The notes beneath the pieces were generated by a model. It was not told where the DNA came from and ran no database searches. It saw only the letters and a program-made list of their open reading frames with translations. DNA of 64,000 nucleotides, taken from NCBI RefSeq assembly GCF_007830615.1, contig NZ_VLLI01000001.1:671276-735275 (forward strand), given 5' to 3'. Position numbers and translations under genes: made by a program. This DNA comes from Mucilaginibacter frigoritolerans. GTDB lineage: Bacteria; Bacteroidota; Bacteroidia; Sphingobacteriales; Sphingobacteriaceae. Below, piece after piece: positions 1-8,183 of the stretch; within the stretch, counting starts at the first letter, position 1, and every line of letters starts with the position of its first letter.

Positions 1-1
1 T

Positions 2-193
2 ACCGAATGCGGATTAATTGTGATGAAGCAGGAGGGGCGCGAGCGTTACTGTGAGGCGAAAATGGAAAAGTTAAACGAGGTTGCCGAATGGGTAGAGCAG
101 TACCGTAAATTCTGGACTAATAAACTGGATAACCTGGAAAATTATTTAGAAGAACTACAATCAAAAAATAAAAAAAATGGAAAACAAAAATGA
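2..193 (+). CDS. ArsR-family transcriptional regulator (C-terminal part only)
   Basis: Partial gene cut by the window start. The open frame from base 2 ends at the TGA at 191-193. The visible 63 residues read TECGLIVMKQEGRERYCEAK and continue with an acidic, Trp-rich helix (EWVEQYRKFW) and a lysine-rich tail. This is the usual end of ArsR/SmtB winged-helix regulators that sit before SRPBCC genes: the beta-wing (GLIVMKQEGRERYC) followed by the dimerisation helix. The stop lies 17 bases inside the next gene, whose ATG is at 177, so the two are probably translationally coupled. In such clusters the regulator is expected to control its own operon. The effector cannot be read, because the N-terminal half is outside the window. 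Confidence 0.8.
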   Translation, partial: TECGLIVMKQEGRERYCEAKMEKLNEVAEWVEQYRKFWTNKLDNLENYLEELQSKNKKNGKQK

Positions 194-692
194 TACAACA
201 ATAACCCCGGCATTGGTTATTAAACGTGTACTGAAGGCTCCACGCGAGCTGGTATTTAAAATGTGGACAGAAGCCGAGCATTTAGCCAAATGGTGGGGTC
301 CAAAAGGATTTAATATTGAAGTAAGTAGGCTGAATGTGGAGCCCGGTGGCGAATTTTTATACTGTATGAAAGGTGAAGGATTTGAAATGTGGGGCAAGTT
401 TGTTTATGTCGAAATAGTTGCACCCGAAAAAATGGTATTTATCAATTCATTTTCAGATAAGGACGGCAATATTACCCGGGCACCGTTTAGTGCTACCTGG
501 CCGCTGGAGGTAATGAATATCCTGACATTAACCGAGGAAAAAGGCGTAACTACACTAGAGTTAAAAGGTGGGCCGCACAATGCAACGGAAGAAGAATTAA
601 AAACATTTGAAGCTGGTATCCCATCAATGAACCAGGGTTTTGGAGGCACTTTTGATCAACTGGAAGAGTATTTGGCAACAGTAAACCAATAA
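177..692 (+). CDS. SRPBCC (AHSA1-like) domain protein 1
   Basis: 171 residues, a single SRPBCC/START-like fold of the AHSA1 (activator of Hsp90 ATPase homologue) type. The family hallmark is clear: RVLKAPRELVFKMWTEAEHL followed by KWWGPKGF near residues 18-45, then EPGGEFLYCMKG. There is no signal peptide, so it is cytoplasmic. Such proteins bind hydrophobic ligands in a deep pocket; the ligand here is unknown. The start overlaps the end of the ArsR-like gene, and the next gene encodes a second SRPBCC protein after 8 bases. The pair looks like a tandem duplication that has diverged. It is unlikely to be a real Hsp90 co-chaperone: members next to ArsR regulators are mostly of unknown role. Confidence 0.85.
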   Translation: MENKNDTTITPALVIKRVLKAPRELVFKMWTEAEHLAKWWGPKGFNIEVSRLNVEPGGEFLYCMKGEGFEMWGKFVYVEIVAPEKMVFINSFSDKDGNITRAPFSATWPLEVMNILTLTEEKGVTTLELKGGPHNATEEELKTFEAGIPSMNQGFGGTFDQLEEYLATVNQ

Positions 693-700
693 ATAAAATT

Positions 701-1165
701 ATGGAAGCAATAACCAAAACAGCTGAAGAAACTGCCGATAATGAATTGGCAATTACCCGTATTTTAAATGCACCTATAGAATTGGTGTGGGAAGTGTGGA
801 CAGACCCTAAACATATAGCACAATGGTGGGGGCCAATCGGTTTTTTTACTACTATACAACATATGGAGATAAAAGAAGGTGGTGAGTGGGATCTGGTAAT
901 GCACGGTCCGGATGGCGTTGAATATAAAAACAAGAATATTTTTAGCAAGGTTATCAAGCCCGAGCTGATCGTCTTTAAACATGTTACTCCACCCATATTC
1001 ACGGCAACTATCACCTTTAAAAAACAGGATGCCAAAACAGAACTAACTATGAAAATGGTGTTTGAAAGCGCCACAGATTATAGCTTGGCTATAAACAAGC
1101 ATGGCGCAAAAGAAGGGCAGAAACAAACTATTGCAAGGCTGAAAGATTATGTAGAAAATATATAA
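701..1165 (+). CDS. SRPBCC (AHSA1-like) domain protein 2
   Basis: 154 residues, homologous to the preceding gene over its whole length: ITRILNAPIELVWEVWTDPK, then QWWGPIGF and KEGGEWDLVMHGPDG match the same landmarks in protein 1. Single SRPBCC domain, cytoplasmic, no signal peptide. It follows protein 1 by 8 bases and precedes a RibD/DHFR-like reductase by 17 bases, so the genes form one operon with the ArsR-like regulator. Substrate and function are unknown. The divergence between the two copies suggests different ligands or heteromeric use rather than a recent duplication. Confidence 0.85.
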   Translation: MEAITKTAEETADNELAITRILNAPIELVWEVWTDPKHIAQWWGPIGFFTTIQHMEIKEGGEWDLVMHGPDGVEYKNKNIFSKVIKPELIVFKHVTPPIFTATITFKKQDAKTELTMKMVFESATDYSLAINKHGAKEGQKQTIARLKDYVENI

Positions 1166-1182
1166 ACAGTGAAATTATTATC

Positions 1183-1740
1183 ATGGCAAAAGTATTAGTA
1201 TCAAATCTGATTTCGCTTGATGGATATATTGAAGGACCTAATGGCGAGTTTGACTGGCCGGTAGTTGAAGAAGAGTTCTTTAGATATGCTGAATCTATGC
1301 TTCAATCAGCAGATGTTCTTTTATTTGGACGAATTACCTATGAAATGATGGCAGCCCATTGGCCTACTGAGCAGGCTATAGCTGATGCCCCGGCTATTGC
1401 GGGGAAAATGAACGGTTTGCCGAAGATTGTTTTTTCATCAACCCTGAAAAAAGCTGATTGGCAAAATACCATTTTGGTTGGGGAGAATATGGAAGAAGAA
1501 ATTTTAAAACTAAAGGAAAAACCAGGAAAAGATATAGTAATATTGGGTAGCGGGAGCATCGTATCACAACTTACGCAGGCAAATTTGATTGATGAATACC
1601 GGATAATTGTTAATCCGGTGATATTGGGGGGCGGTAAACCGGAGTTTACAGGGCATATAAATAGGAAACAGTTGAAACTTACTGACATAAAACAGTTTAA
1701 GTCGGGCGTTGTCATTTTGTATTATCAACCAATTAAATAA
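1183..1740 (+). CDS. Dihydrofolate reductase / RibD C-terminal-like family protein
   Basis: 185 residues. The N-terminus VSNLISLDGYIEGPNGEFDW and the later LFGRITYEMMAAHWP and ILGSGSIVSQL blocks are typical of the RibD C-terminal/DHFR-like NAD(P)H-binding fold (YyaP/YwjB group). These proteins are usually annotated as dihydrofolate reductases but rarely have proven DHFR activity; reduction of a small metabolite is more likely. Cytoplasmic. It sits between SRPBCC protein 2 and a DoxX-family membrane protein, all in one orientation with gaps of about 20 bases. The family call is firm, the reaction is not. Confidence 0.85.
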   Translation: MAKVLVSNLISLDGYIEGPNGEFDWPVVEEEFFRYAESMLQSADVLLFGRITYEMMAAHWPTEQAIADAPAIAGKMNGLPKIVFSSTLKKADWQNTILVGENMEEEILKLKEKPGKDIVILGSGSIVSQLTQANLIDEYRIIVNPVILGGGKPEFTGHINRKQLKLTDIKQFKSGVVILYYQPIK

Positions 1741-1761
1741 ACCAAATAAACAATCACAAAA

Positions 1762-2151
1762 ATGAAAAAGATCAACATTATTTACTGGATTGCTACAATT
1801 TTACTGGCAGCTTTAATGCTATCGTCTGCCATTCCAAGTATTATGAACATACCAGCGTCAGTTGCATTTATGAAACACCTGGGATACCCAACTTATTTTG
1901 GTGCATATTTAGGTGTTGCCAAATTGTTAGGAGTTATAGCTATTTTGGTGCCGGGTTTCCCTAAAATAAGAGAGTGGGCCTATGCAGGTTTTACATTCGA
2001 CCTCATCAGTGCCGTATATTCATTTATAGCTGTTAAAGATCCACTTAACGGACTCACTTTGTTTCCGGTTTTCTTTGCCATATTAATAGTTTCGTACATT
2101 TATCACCATAAAAGGCTAAAAGCTTCGGGCTTAAAAGAGTCTGCGGTGTAA
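1762..2151 (+). CDS. DoxX family membrane protein
   Basis: 129 residues with four hydrophobic segments (about residues 8-28, 47-65, 72-90 and 98-115), matching the small four-helix DoxX/DoxD-like membrane family. Features include GAYLGVAKLLGVIAILVPGF and a basic C-terminal tail (HHKRLKASG). DoxX-like proteins associate with thiol or redox membrane complexes in some bacteria, but most are uncharacterised. It closes the ArsR/SRPBCC/reductase group and is followed after 14 bases by a MATE exporter, so it may share that transcript. Confidence 0.85.
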   Translation: MKKINIIYWIATILLAALMLSSAIPSIMNIPASVAFMKHLGYPTYFGAYLGVAKLLGVIAILVPGFPKIREWAYAGFTFDLISAVYSFIAVKDPLNGLTLFPVFFAILIVSYIYHHKRLKASGLKESAV

Positions 2152-2165
2152 GATCATTATTTATT

Positions 2166-3557
2166 TTGAAGTTAAAACGTTTCTTTTCTTTGTTTCGCCA
2201 GGCTATAGCTGGTAGTGAACAGGATTATACTGTCGGTAGTATCCGCAGGGCGGTTTTTTTACTGGCCATACCCATGATTATGGAAATGATGATGGAGTCG
2301 GTATTTGCTGTTGTAGATATTTTTTTTGTGGGTAAGCTGGGTAATGCGGCTGTGGCAACGGTTGGTCTTACCGAATCGGTGTTAAGTATAGTTTATTCAA
2401 TTGCTGTGGGTTTAAGCATGGCTGCAACTGCACTGGTAGCCCGGCGCGTAGGCGAAAAGAATCTGCTTGAAGCTGCCCATGCAGGTATGCAAGCTATCCT
2501 TTTTTCAGTACTGCTCTCTGTTATTATTTCAATAACGGGGGTTTACTATGCCGGTTCAATTTTGCGTGCCATGGGCGCCAACGAACAAATGATAGCTGAA
2601 AATATTCGTTATACGCAAATTATGTATGGAGGTAACGTGGTAATCATGTTGCTTTTCCTTATAAACGGCATATTTAGGGGGGCTGGTGATGCCAGTATTG
2701 CCATGCGTAGTTTGTGGATTGGCAATATTTCCAATATTATATTATGTCCGGTACTGATTTACGGTTTCGGGCCAATTCCTGCGCTTGGTTTAAAGGGCGC
2801 TGCAATTGCTACAACTACAGGCAGAGGAATCGGAGTGTTGTATCAATTATATCGTTTATTTATCCGCCGGGGTTTACTTCATTTTTACATCCACCAATTA
2901 AGGCCTCATAAAGAGTTGTTGATGCAGATTGTGAAAATTGGTAGTACCGGTACTATTCAATTCCTGGTAAGTTCGGCGAGTTGGATATTTTTAGCAAGGT
3001 TGATGGCGGGTTTTCATGAAGCGGCAATGGCCGGTTACCAGATAGCTATCCGTTTGCTTATTTTCTTTTTGCTTCCTGCCTGGGGCCTTAGTAACGCTGC
3101 CGCCACTTTAACTGGTCAAAATCTAGGCGCAGGCAAGCCTGATCGCGCTGAAAAAAGTGTTTGGATAACAACAGGCTATATCATTATATTTATGCTCTCA
3201 GTAAGCCTCTTTTTCTATCTTTTTGGCTCCGTGATTGTCAATTTCATGAATAGCGATATACAAGCAAGACGTTATGCTTTGCAAACGCTCCGCATCGTTA
3301 GTTTAGGTTATGTTTTTTTTGGTATCAGTATGTCTATGCTCAATGCCTTTAACGGAGCTGGAGATACCCGTACACCAACATATGTTAACCTTGTAGCTTT
3401 TTGGCTGTTTCAAATACCATTGGCCTGGTTTTTAAGTCAGTATTATATCAAAGAACCCAAAGGCATTTTTATAGCCATTTTAATTTCGCAGATTGTATCA
3501 GCTGCGCTAAGTTATTATTTGTTTAAAAGAGGGACATGGAAACAGATAAAAATATGA
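2166..3557 (+). CDS. MATE family efflux transporter
   Basis: 463 residues with about twelve membrane segments, the typical MATE length. The N-terminal half has AIPMIMEMMMESVFAVVDIF and FVGKLGNAAVATVGL, the second half has STGTIQFLVSSASWIFLARL and the FNGAGDTRTPTYVN block. MATE proteins export organic cations or drugs with Na+ or H+ antiport across the inner membrane. The start is a TTG (2166-2168): it gives a normal cytoplasmic leader, whereas the next ATG would remove part of helix 1. It follows the DoxX gene by 14 bases and converges on a leftward cupin-like gene with only 19 bases between stops. The substrate cannot be predicted. Confidence 0.9.
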   Translation: MKLKRFFSLFRQAIAGSEQDYTVGSIRRAVFLLAIPMIMEMMMESVFAVVDIFFVGKLGNAAVATVGLTESVLSIVYSIAVGLSMAATALVARRVGEKNLLEAAHAGMQAILFSVLLSVIISITGVYYAGSILRAMGANEQMIAENIRYTQIMYGGNVVIMLLFLINGIFRGAGDASIAMRSLWIGNISNIILCPVLIYGFGPIPALGLKGAAIATTTGRGIGVLYQLYRLFIRRGLLHFYIHQLRPHKELLMQIVKIGSTGTIQFLVSSASWIFLARLMAGFHEAAMAGYQIAIRLLIFFLLPAWGLSNAAATLTGQNLGAGKPDRAEKSVWITTGYIIIFMLSVSLFFYLFGSVIVNFMNSDIQARRYALQTLRIVSLGYVFFGISMSMLNAFNGAGDTRTPTYVNLVAFWLFQIPLAWFLSQYYIKEPKGIFIAILISQIVSAALSYYLFKRGTWKQIKI

Positions 3558-3576
3558 CGAAATATGTTACGATTGA

Positions 3577-4191
3577 TCACTCGGCTACCTTTATCTTAAT
3601 TACTAATTTTTTTACTACATCATAACCATCTACCTTAATACTGGGCCGATGAGCATCCTGCGGAAAAAAGAGATAAAATGTTCCTGGTTCAGCAATATAA
3701 AATTGTCCGTCGGTGGTATAATTGGCGCCGTCTGCTTTTTCGTTATAAGGTTTTATAACGGTTGCTTTAGAAACCGGTGCTACTCCAATTTTTTCCTTAC
3801 CTTTAATAATGTATTGTAAATCGATGTATTTGCGGTGCGATTCCCATGTTGTTTTATCAAATTCTTTAGAGGGCGCTTCGGTTATACTTGCATATGCATT
3901 ATCGCCGTCAATTGGATATTTTCCAGGTTTTAGTATGGTTAAATCACTGTCGCGTAAAAACGTAAACACTTTAATCCATAATGCTTTATTCTTGTTGTAC
4001 TGACGGGCAAATTCTACTTTGTTAACAGCAGAAAAAACATCAAGCTTAATACCATTCTTCCATTCTTTTTTATGCAGCCATTTCGCGGCACTTTTTTCAG
4101 TCCAGCTGGTATCCTGTGCCATTGCCATCAAGGTAATGCTTGAAAAGGTTAAAAGCAATAGTATTTTCTTATAAGCTGATAAAGTTTTCAT
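3577..4191 (-). CDS. YhcH/YjgK/YiaL family cupin-like protein, exported
   Basis: 204 residues. A signal peptide is visible (basic MKTLSAYKK, hydrophobic stretch, then AMAQ), so the protein is probably periplasmic. The body matches the YhcH/YjgK/YiaL (DUF386) beta-sandwich family: ESHRKYIDLQYIIKGKEKIG and FYLFFPQDAHRPSIKV, with the histidines of the latter block expected to hold a metal. Cytoplasmic relatives lie in sialic acid and sugar operons and are proposed to act on sugar anomers or epimers. An exported version next to a Tat-exported sugar oxidoreductase is consistent with periplasmic sugar processing. Divergent from the oxidoreductase, convergent with the MATE gene. Confidence 0.85.
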   Translation of the reverse strand: MKTLSAYKKILLLLTFSSITLMAMAQDTSWTEKSAAKWLHKKEWKNGIKLDVFSAVNKVEFARQYNKNKALWIKVFTFLRDSDLTILKPGKYPIDGDNAYASITEAPSKEFDKTTWESHRKYIDLQYIIKGKEKIGVAPVSKATVIKPYNEKADGANYTTDGQFYIAEPGTFYLFFPQDAHRPSIKVDGYDVVKKLVIKIKVAE

Positions 4192-4274
4192 AATTCGATT
4201 AGCCGGTTTAATTGGTACGTAAAATTAATGCCAATGTAAAAACTATTTTACCTTTTTTTAATGATGTTATGTAT

Positions 4275-4282
4275 TAACTTTG
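4275..4282 (+). promoter_or_regulatory. Bacteroidota-type -7 promoter element upstream of the Gfo/Idh gene
   Basis: TAACTTTG is an exact match to the TAnnTTTG -7 box of the Bacteroidota primary sigma factor. It would put the transcription start near 4289, 57 bases before the chosen ATG at 4346. The -33 region is T-rich but has no clear TTTG, so the call rests on the -7 box and its location alone. Confidence 0.4.
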
Positions 4283-4345
4283 ATAGAAAGCAGCAAATGA
4301 GCAATGACAAATCCGTTTTGCCGTTTGCCAAAACCAATTATAAAA

Positions 4346-5677
4346 ATGATTAATCGTAGAAAGTTTATTCATGCCGCTTCTGTGGCAGGAACAAGTTTTG
4401 TACTTGCTCCCCAAATAGGAAAAGCTGCGGGCTTTTTCAGAGGATCGCCCAATGATAAGGTAGTTATAGGAATGATGGGAACCCACAGCAGGGGTTTATA
4501 CCTGGCCCAAAACTTTGCTAAGTTACCTAATGCCGAAATTGGTTATGTATGCGATGTTGACGCAGATGTGGTTGCCAGTACTGTTGCTGACATTTACAAG
4601 CGCACCGGGAAAAAACCAGAAGGAATTACCGATATCCGTAAGTTGCTGGAAAAAAAAGACATTGATGCAATAGTTATTGCCGCCCCAGATCATTGGCACG
4701 CGCCTGCCACCATAATGGCCTGCCAGGCGGGTAAACATGTATACGTTGAAAAGCCTTGCAGTCACAATCCGCATGAAGGTGAACTCGCAGTAACTGCTTC
4801 AAAAAAATATAGCAGGTTGGTGCAAATGGGCAGCCAGCGTCGTTCGTTTAACAATGTGCAGGGAATGGTAAAAGAACTGCACGATGGGGTTATAGGGCGC
4901 ACTTATTACGCCAAAGGCTGGTATAGTAATCACAGGGCAAGTATAGGTATAGGTAAAGAGGTTGCGGTTCCTGCAAATCTTGATTATGAGCTTTGGCAGG
5001 GCCCCGCACCACGTATGCCCTATAAAGACAACTTGATTCATTATAACTGGCACTGGTTTTGGAATTGGGGCACGGGCGAAGCATTAAATAATGGAACCCA
5101 TGAGCTGGATGTAATACGTTGGGGTTTGGACGTTGATTTTCCAAACAAAGTGGTTTCTACCGGCGGTCGTTTTCATTTTAAGGATGATTGGCAAACACCC
5201 GATACGCAAAATATTTTGTACAATTTCCCTAATGATACTGCTGCCGAATGGGAAGGACGCAGTTGCAATGGCTATAACACCGAAGGCCTGGCCAGAGGAG
5301 TTATTTTCTATGGCGATAAGGGGACAGTGTTTTACCAGGGAGGTAATGGTTATACCGTTTATGATGGCGATAACAAATTTTTAAAGGAAGTAAAAGACAA
5401 GACAGTTGTGGATGCCACCAACAAAGTAAGCCCCACTGAGGCTTTAGACGGTTTGCACATGAAAAACTTTGTTGATTCGGTGCGGGGTATGGCACAGCTC
5501 AACTGTCCAATTGAGACCGGATTTAAATCGACTTTGTTGCCACAATTGGGTAATATATCTTACCGAGTGGATAGGTTGTTGCATATAGACCCTACAAACG
5601 GACATATTCTGAATGATCCGGAAGCGATGCAACTTTGGAGCAGAACCTATCAACCAGGTTGGGAAATAAAGGTGTAG
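4346..5677 (+). CDS. Gfo/Idh/MocA family oxidoreductase, Tat-exported
   Basis: 443 residues from the ATG at 4346. This start is preferred over an in-frame ATG at 4304 because it places the twin-arginine motif (NRRKFIHAA) right at the N-terminus, followed by a hydrophobic stretch ending near KAAG. The Rossmann part has VVIGMMGTHSRG, VCDVDADVVA and the family motif EKPCSHNP (EKP), followed by the alpha/beta substrate domain. Members oxidise or reduce sugars with tightly bound NAD(P). Tat export of a cofactor-loaded enzyme fits periplasmic oxidation of sugars or glycosides, often to 3-keto forms. It is followed after 73 bases by a DUF1080 protein, a frequent partner in 3-keto-sugar pathways. Confidence 0.88.
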   Translation: MINRRKFIHAASVAGTSFVLAPQIGKAAGFFRGSPNDKVVIGMMGTHSRGLYLAQNFAKLPNAEIGYVCDVDADVVASTVADIYKRTGKKPEGITDIRKLLEKKDIDAIVIAAPDHWHAPATIMACQAGKHVYVEKPCSHNPHEGELAVTASKKYSRLVQMGSQRRSFNNVQGMVKELHDGVIGRTYYAKGWYSNHRASIGIGKEVAVPANLDYELWQGPAPRMPYKDNLIHYNWHWFWNWGTGEALNNGTHELDVIRWGLDVDFPNKVVSTGGRFHFKDDWQTPDTQNILYNFPNDTAAEWEGRSCNGYNTEGLARGVIFYGDKGTVFYQGGNGYTVYDGDNKFLKEVKDKTVVDATNKVSPTEALDGLHMKNFVDSVRGMAQLNCPIETGFKSTLLPQLGNISYRVDRLLHIDPTNGHILNDPEAMQLWSRTYQPGWEIKV

Positions 5678-5750
5678 GTTTTGCTGTAACAAATAGTCAA
5701 AGGACTAAATAGATATTTTAAAGTTTTAATGCCTATTGAATATATCAGAT

Positions 5751-7124
5751 ATGAAAAAAATCAACTTGAATTTTGTAATTATATTGGTGCTTATAATTTT
5801 TATCGCCACTCAAAAAAGCAAAGCGCAAAGCAGCCATGAATTATTTGATGGTAAAACCCTCAAAGGCTGGAAACGTCTGGCCGGTACTGCGGATTATACT
5901 GTTGAAAATGGTGCCATTGTGGGTACGTCTGTTTTAAATTCCGGTAATACTTTTTTGGTGACGGAAAGGGAATATGGTGATTTTATATTGGAGCTGGATG
6001 TTAAAATTGAAAGCCCTCTTAGTAATTCTGGTATCCAGGTACGCAGCCATTTTGATCCGACGGGGAACAATGGGAAAGGGAAAGTTTACGGGCGACAGTT
6101 TGAGATTGATCCGTCAGATAGAAAATGGTCGGGCGGCATTTACGACGAAGGGCGGAGGGATTGGATATATCCGGTTGATCTTAACGCCAAAGCAAAGGAT
6201 GCTTTTAAAGTAGGCACGTATAATCATATTCGAATGGAGTGCATAGGTAACGAGATGCGTACATGGATAAACGGAACCGCTGTTGCTGATGTTGTAGATA
6301 CGGTTGATCAAAAAGGTTTTATTGGTTTGCAGGTGCATGCGGTAAATAACATAAAAGGGGCAGGTAAAAAAGTATATTTTAAAAACCTAAGTCTCCAAAC
6401 TAAAAACTTGGTGCCGAAGCCTTTTCCAAAAGATATTTATGTAGTTAATTATACTACCAATAGTTTGTCGCCTGGTGAAGTGGCGAATGGTTGGAAATTG
6501 TTATATGATGGCCATACTGCAAACGGATGGCGTGGTGTAACTTTGACCTCGTTTCCGGCAAAGGGGTGGCTTTATGCAGATGGAACAATGCACGTACTGC
6601 CGTCAGAAGGTAAAGAAGAATCAGGCGGTGGGGATATTGTTACCGATAGTTTATATGGTGCTTTTGATCTCTCTTTTGAATTTAAGATAACTCCGGGAGC
6701 CAACAGTGGTGTTAAATATTTTGTTACACTATCTGAAGTTACAAAAGGGTCGGCTATAGGGCTTGAGTACCAGGTGCTGGACGATAAATTGCATCCTGAT
6801 GCCAAGCTTGGCCGCAATGGCGACCGTACCCTTGCTTCACTTTACGATTTGATCCCTGCTAAAAAACAAGAACGCTTTGTACATCCTATTGGCGCATGGA
6901 ATACCGGCCGTATTGTGGTATATCCTGATAACCATGTGGAGCATTACCTGAACGGGGTAAAAGTATTGGAATATGAACGGGGATCAAAAGAATTTCGTGA
7001 TCTGGTAGCTATAAGCAAATATGTAATCTGGAAAAACTTCGGCGAAGCCAAAGAAGGGCATCTGTTATTGCAGGATCATGGCAATGAAGCTTGGTTCAGG
7101 AATATAAAGGTGCGTCGCTTGTAA
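5751..7124 (+). CDS. Tandem DUF1080 (3-keto-disaccharide hydrolase-like) protein, exported
   Basis: 458 residues from the ATG at 5751; a TTG at 5736 would add five residues in front of the lysine-rich signal peptide start. The signal peptide ends near KAQS. Two concanavalin-like DUF1080 domains follow. Domain 1 (about residues 30-220) opens with ELFDGKTLKGWKRLAGTADY. Domain 2 (about 240-458) opens with NGWKLLYDGHTANGW and contains SGVKYFV and GLEYQVLDD. DUF1080 proteins act on 3-keto-glycosides, hydrolysing or eliminating them. Having two such domains in one chain is unusual, since most members have one. The gene follows the Gfo/Idh oxidoreductase, which would supply keto-sugar substrates. 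It converges on cydB with 35 bases between the stops. Confidence 0.85.
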   Translation: MKKINLNFVIILVLIIFIATQKSKAQSSHELFDGKTLKGWKRLAGTADYTVENGAIVGTSVLNSGNTFLVTEREYGDFILELDVKIESPLSNSGIQVRSHFDPTGNNGKGKVYGRQFEIDPSDRKWSGGIYDEGRRDWIYPVDLNAKAKDAFKVGTYNHIRMECIGNEMRTWINGTAVADVVDTVDQKGFIGLQVHAVNNIKGAGKKVYFKNLSLQTKNLVPKPFPKDIYVVNYTTNSLSPGEVANGWKLLYDGHTANGWRGVTLTSFPAKGWLYADGTMHVLPSEGKEESGGGDIVTDSLYGAFDLSFEFKITPGANSGVKYFVTLSEVTKGSAIGLEYQVLDDKLHPDAKLGRNGDRTLASLYDLIPAKKQERFVHPIGAWNTGRIVVYPDNHVEHYLNGVKVLEYERGSKEFRDLVAISKYVIWKNFGEAKEGHLLLQDHGNEAWFRNIKVRRL

Positions 7125-7159
7125 TAAGCCCCTTATTTTACTTGTATTTTGCATTTTAC

Positions 7160-8173
7160 CTAAATAATTTCATCCTTTTTTTGAAAGCTATAGTATAAAT
7201 AGAACAAGGATGGGAGTATGATAAAACTGCCTATAAAGAGTCCCCAGCCTAAAGTATCAATGGTTTTTGTTGGGGCGTGAAGGGTTAATAAGGAAAGGTT
7301 TTGCCCGTCTTTTATCATGATGAAGTAGGGGAAATGCATGTAGCCAACAGCAAGCAATATCATCGTAACCTGGTAGGCAGCAAATACTCTTATAATTTTA
7401 CGTTTTCCCTTGTTTATTAATACCCAGAGAATTACTAGTGAAATTGACGCTGTTATTACGGCGACAAGACTAACGGGATTGCCGAAGATAAAATAGGCAA
7501 GGCGCACTTTTTCAAGATCAGCTGTTATAAATACAAAACCACCAAATATAACGGCCAGTATATTCATAAGTTTCGCCTTACGAATGAAACGTAATACATC
7601 CTTATCGTCATCAGCTTCCCCAATTAGGTAGATGGCTGCGAGGTATCCGCTTAATGCTACTGTAAAAAGTCCAACAGAAACAGAAAAAAGATTAAACCAG
7701 CCATAAATATAGGCTGAAAGAAAGTCAGTTGCATGTAAATCGATCTGCCTGGAAATGGCACTTCCGGCAATGATGCCTAAAAACAAAGGGGTTACAAAAC
7801 TGGAGTAAACAAATATACGGTTATAAAAATTCTGAGTCTTTTTGCCCTTAATGGCATCATAATTTCTGAAGGCAAATGCTGTTCCACGAGCAGTAATTCC
7901 TAAAAGCATAATGAGTAGTGGAATATGCAGATAGGTACACATGTCACTATAAATTACCGGGAAGCCAACAAACATAATTACCACAGCAATAACCAGCCAC
8001 ATATGATTGGCTTCCCAAACCGGCCCGATAGCCTGGTAGCTAGTTTTGCGGGTGCGTGATTTATTATCTTCGGAAGTGAAAAGTTCAATAATGCCTGCAC
8101 CAAAATCGGCTCCACCTAAAAGGAAATAAAGCACAATCGCCAAAAATAAAAATGAGATTACAACATATAACAT
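7160..8173 (-). CDS. cydB: Cytochrome bd ubiquinol oxidase subunit II
   Basis: 337 residues with eight to nine membrane helices. Family blocks are present: FLLGGADFGAGIIELF near the N-terminus, then GPVWEANHMWLVIAVVIMFV. With CydA it forms the bd-type quinol oxidase of the inner membrane, which reduces O2 to water with high affinity and without proton pumping. It lies 10 bases downstream of cydA in the same leftward operon. No cydX-like small ORF was seen just downstream. The length is normal for the short Bacteroidota type. Confidence 0.95.
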   Translation of the reverse strand: MLYVVISFLFLAIVLYFLLGGADFGAGIIELFTSEDNKSRTRKTSYQAIGPVWEANHMWLVIAVVIMFVGFPVIYSDMCTYLHIPLLIMLLGITARGTAFAFRNYDAIKGKKTQNFYNRIFVYSSFVTPLFLGIIAGSAISRQIDLHATDFLSAYIYGWFNLFSVSVGLFTVALSGYLAAIYLIGEADDDKDVLRFIRKAKLMNILAVIFGGFVFITADLEKVRLAYFIFGNPVSLVAVITASISLVILWVLINKGKRKIIRVFAAYQVTMILLAVGYMHFPYFIMIKDGQNLSLLTLHAPTKTIDTLGWGLFIGSFIILPSLFYLYYSFQKKDEII

Positions 8174-8183
8174 AAGCTATAAA

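Noticed and set aside
550..1074. Long antisense open frame across the SRPBCC genes, and others such as 28510-28983 and 30686-31063 opposite the two-component genes
   Set aside because: They lie entirely opposite strongly supported genes, have no recognisable domain and no promoter; they are shadows of coding bias.
4304..4345. Upstream ATG at 4304 as the start of the Gfo/Idh gene
   Set aside because: It would put 14 extra residues in front of the twin-arginine motif, which normally lies within a few residues of the start.
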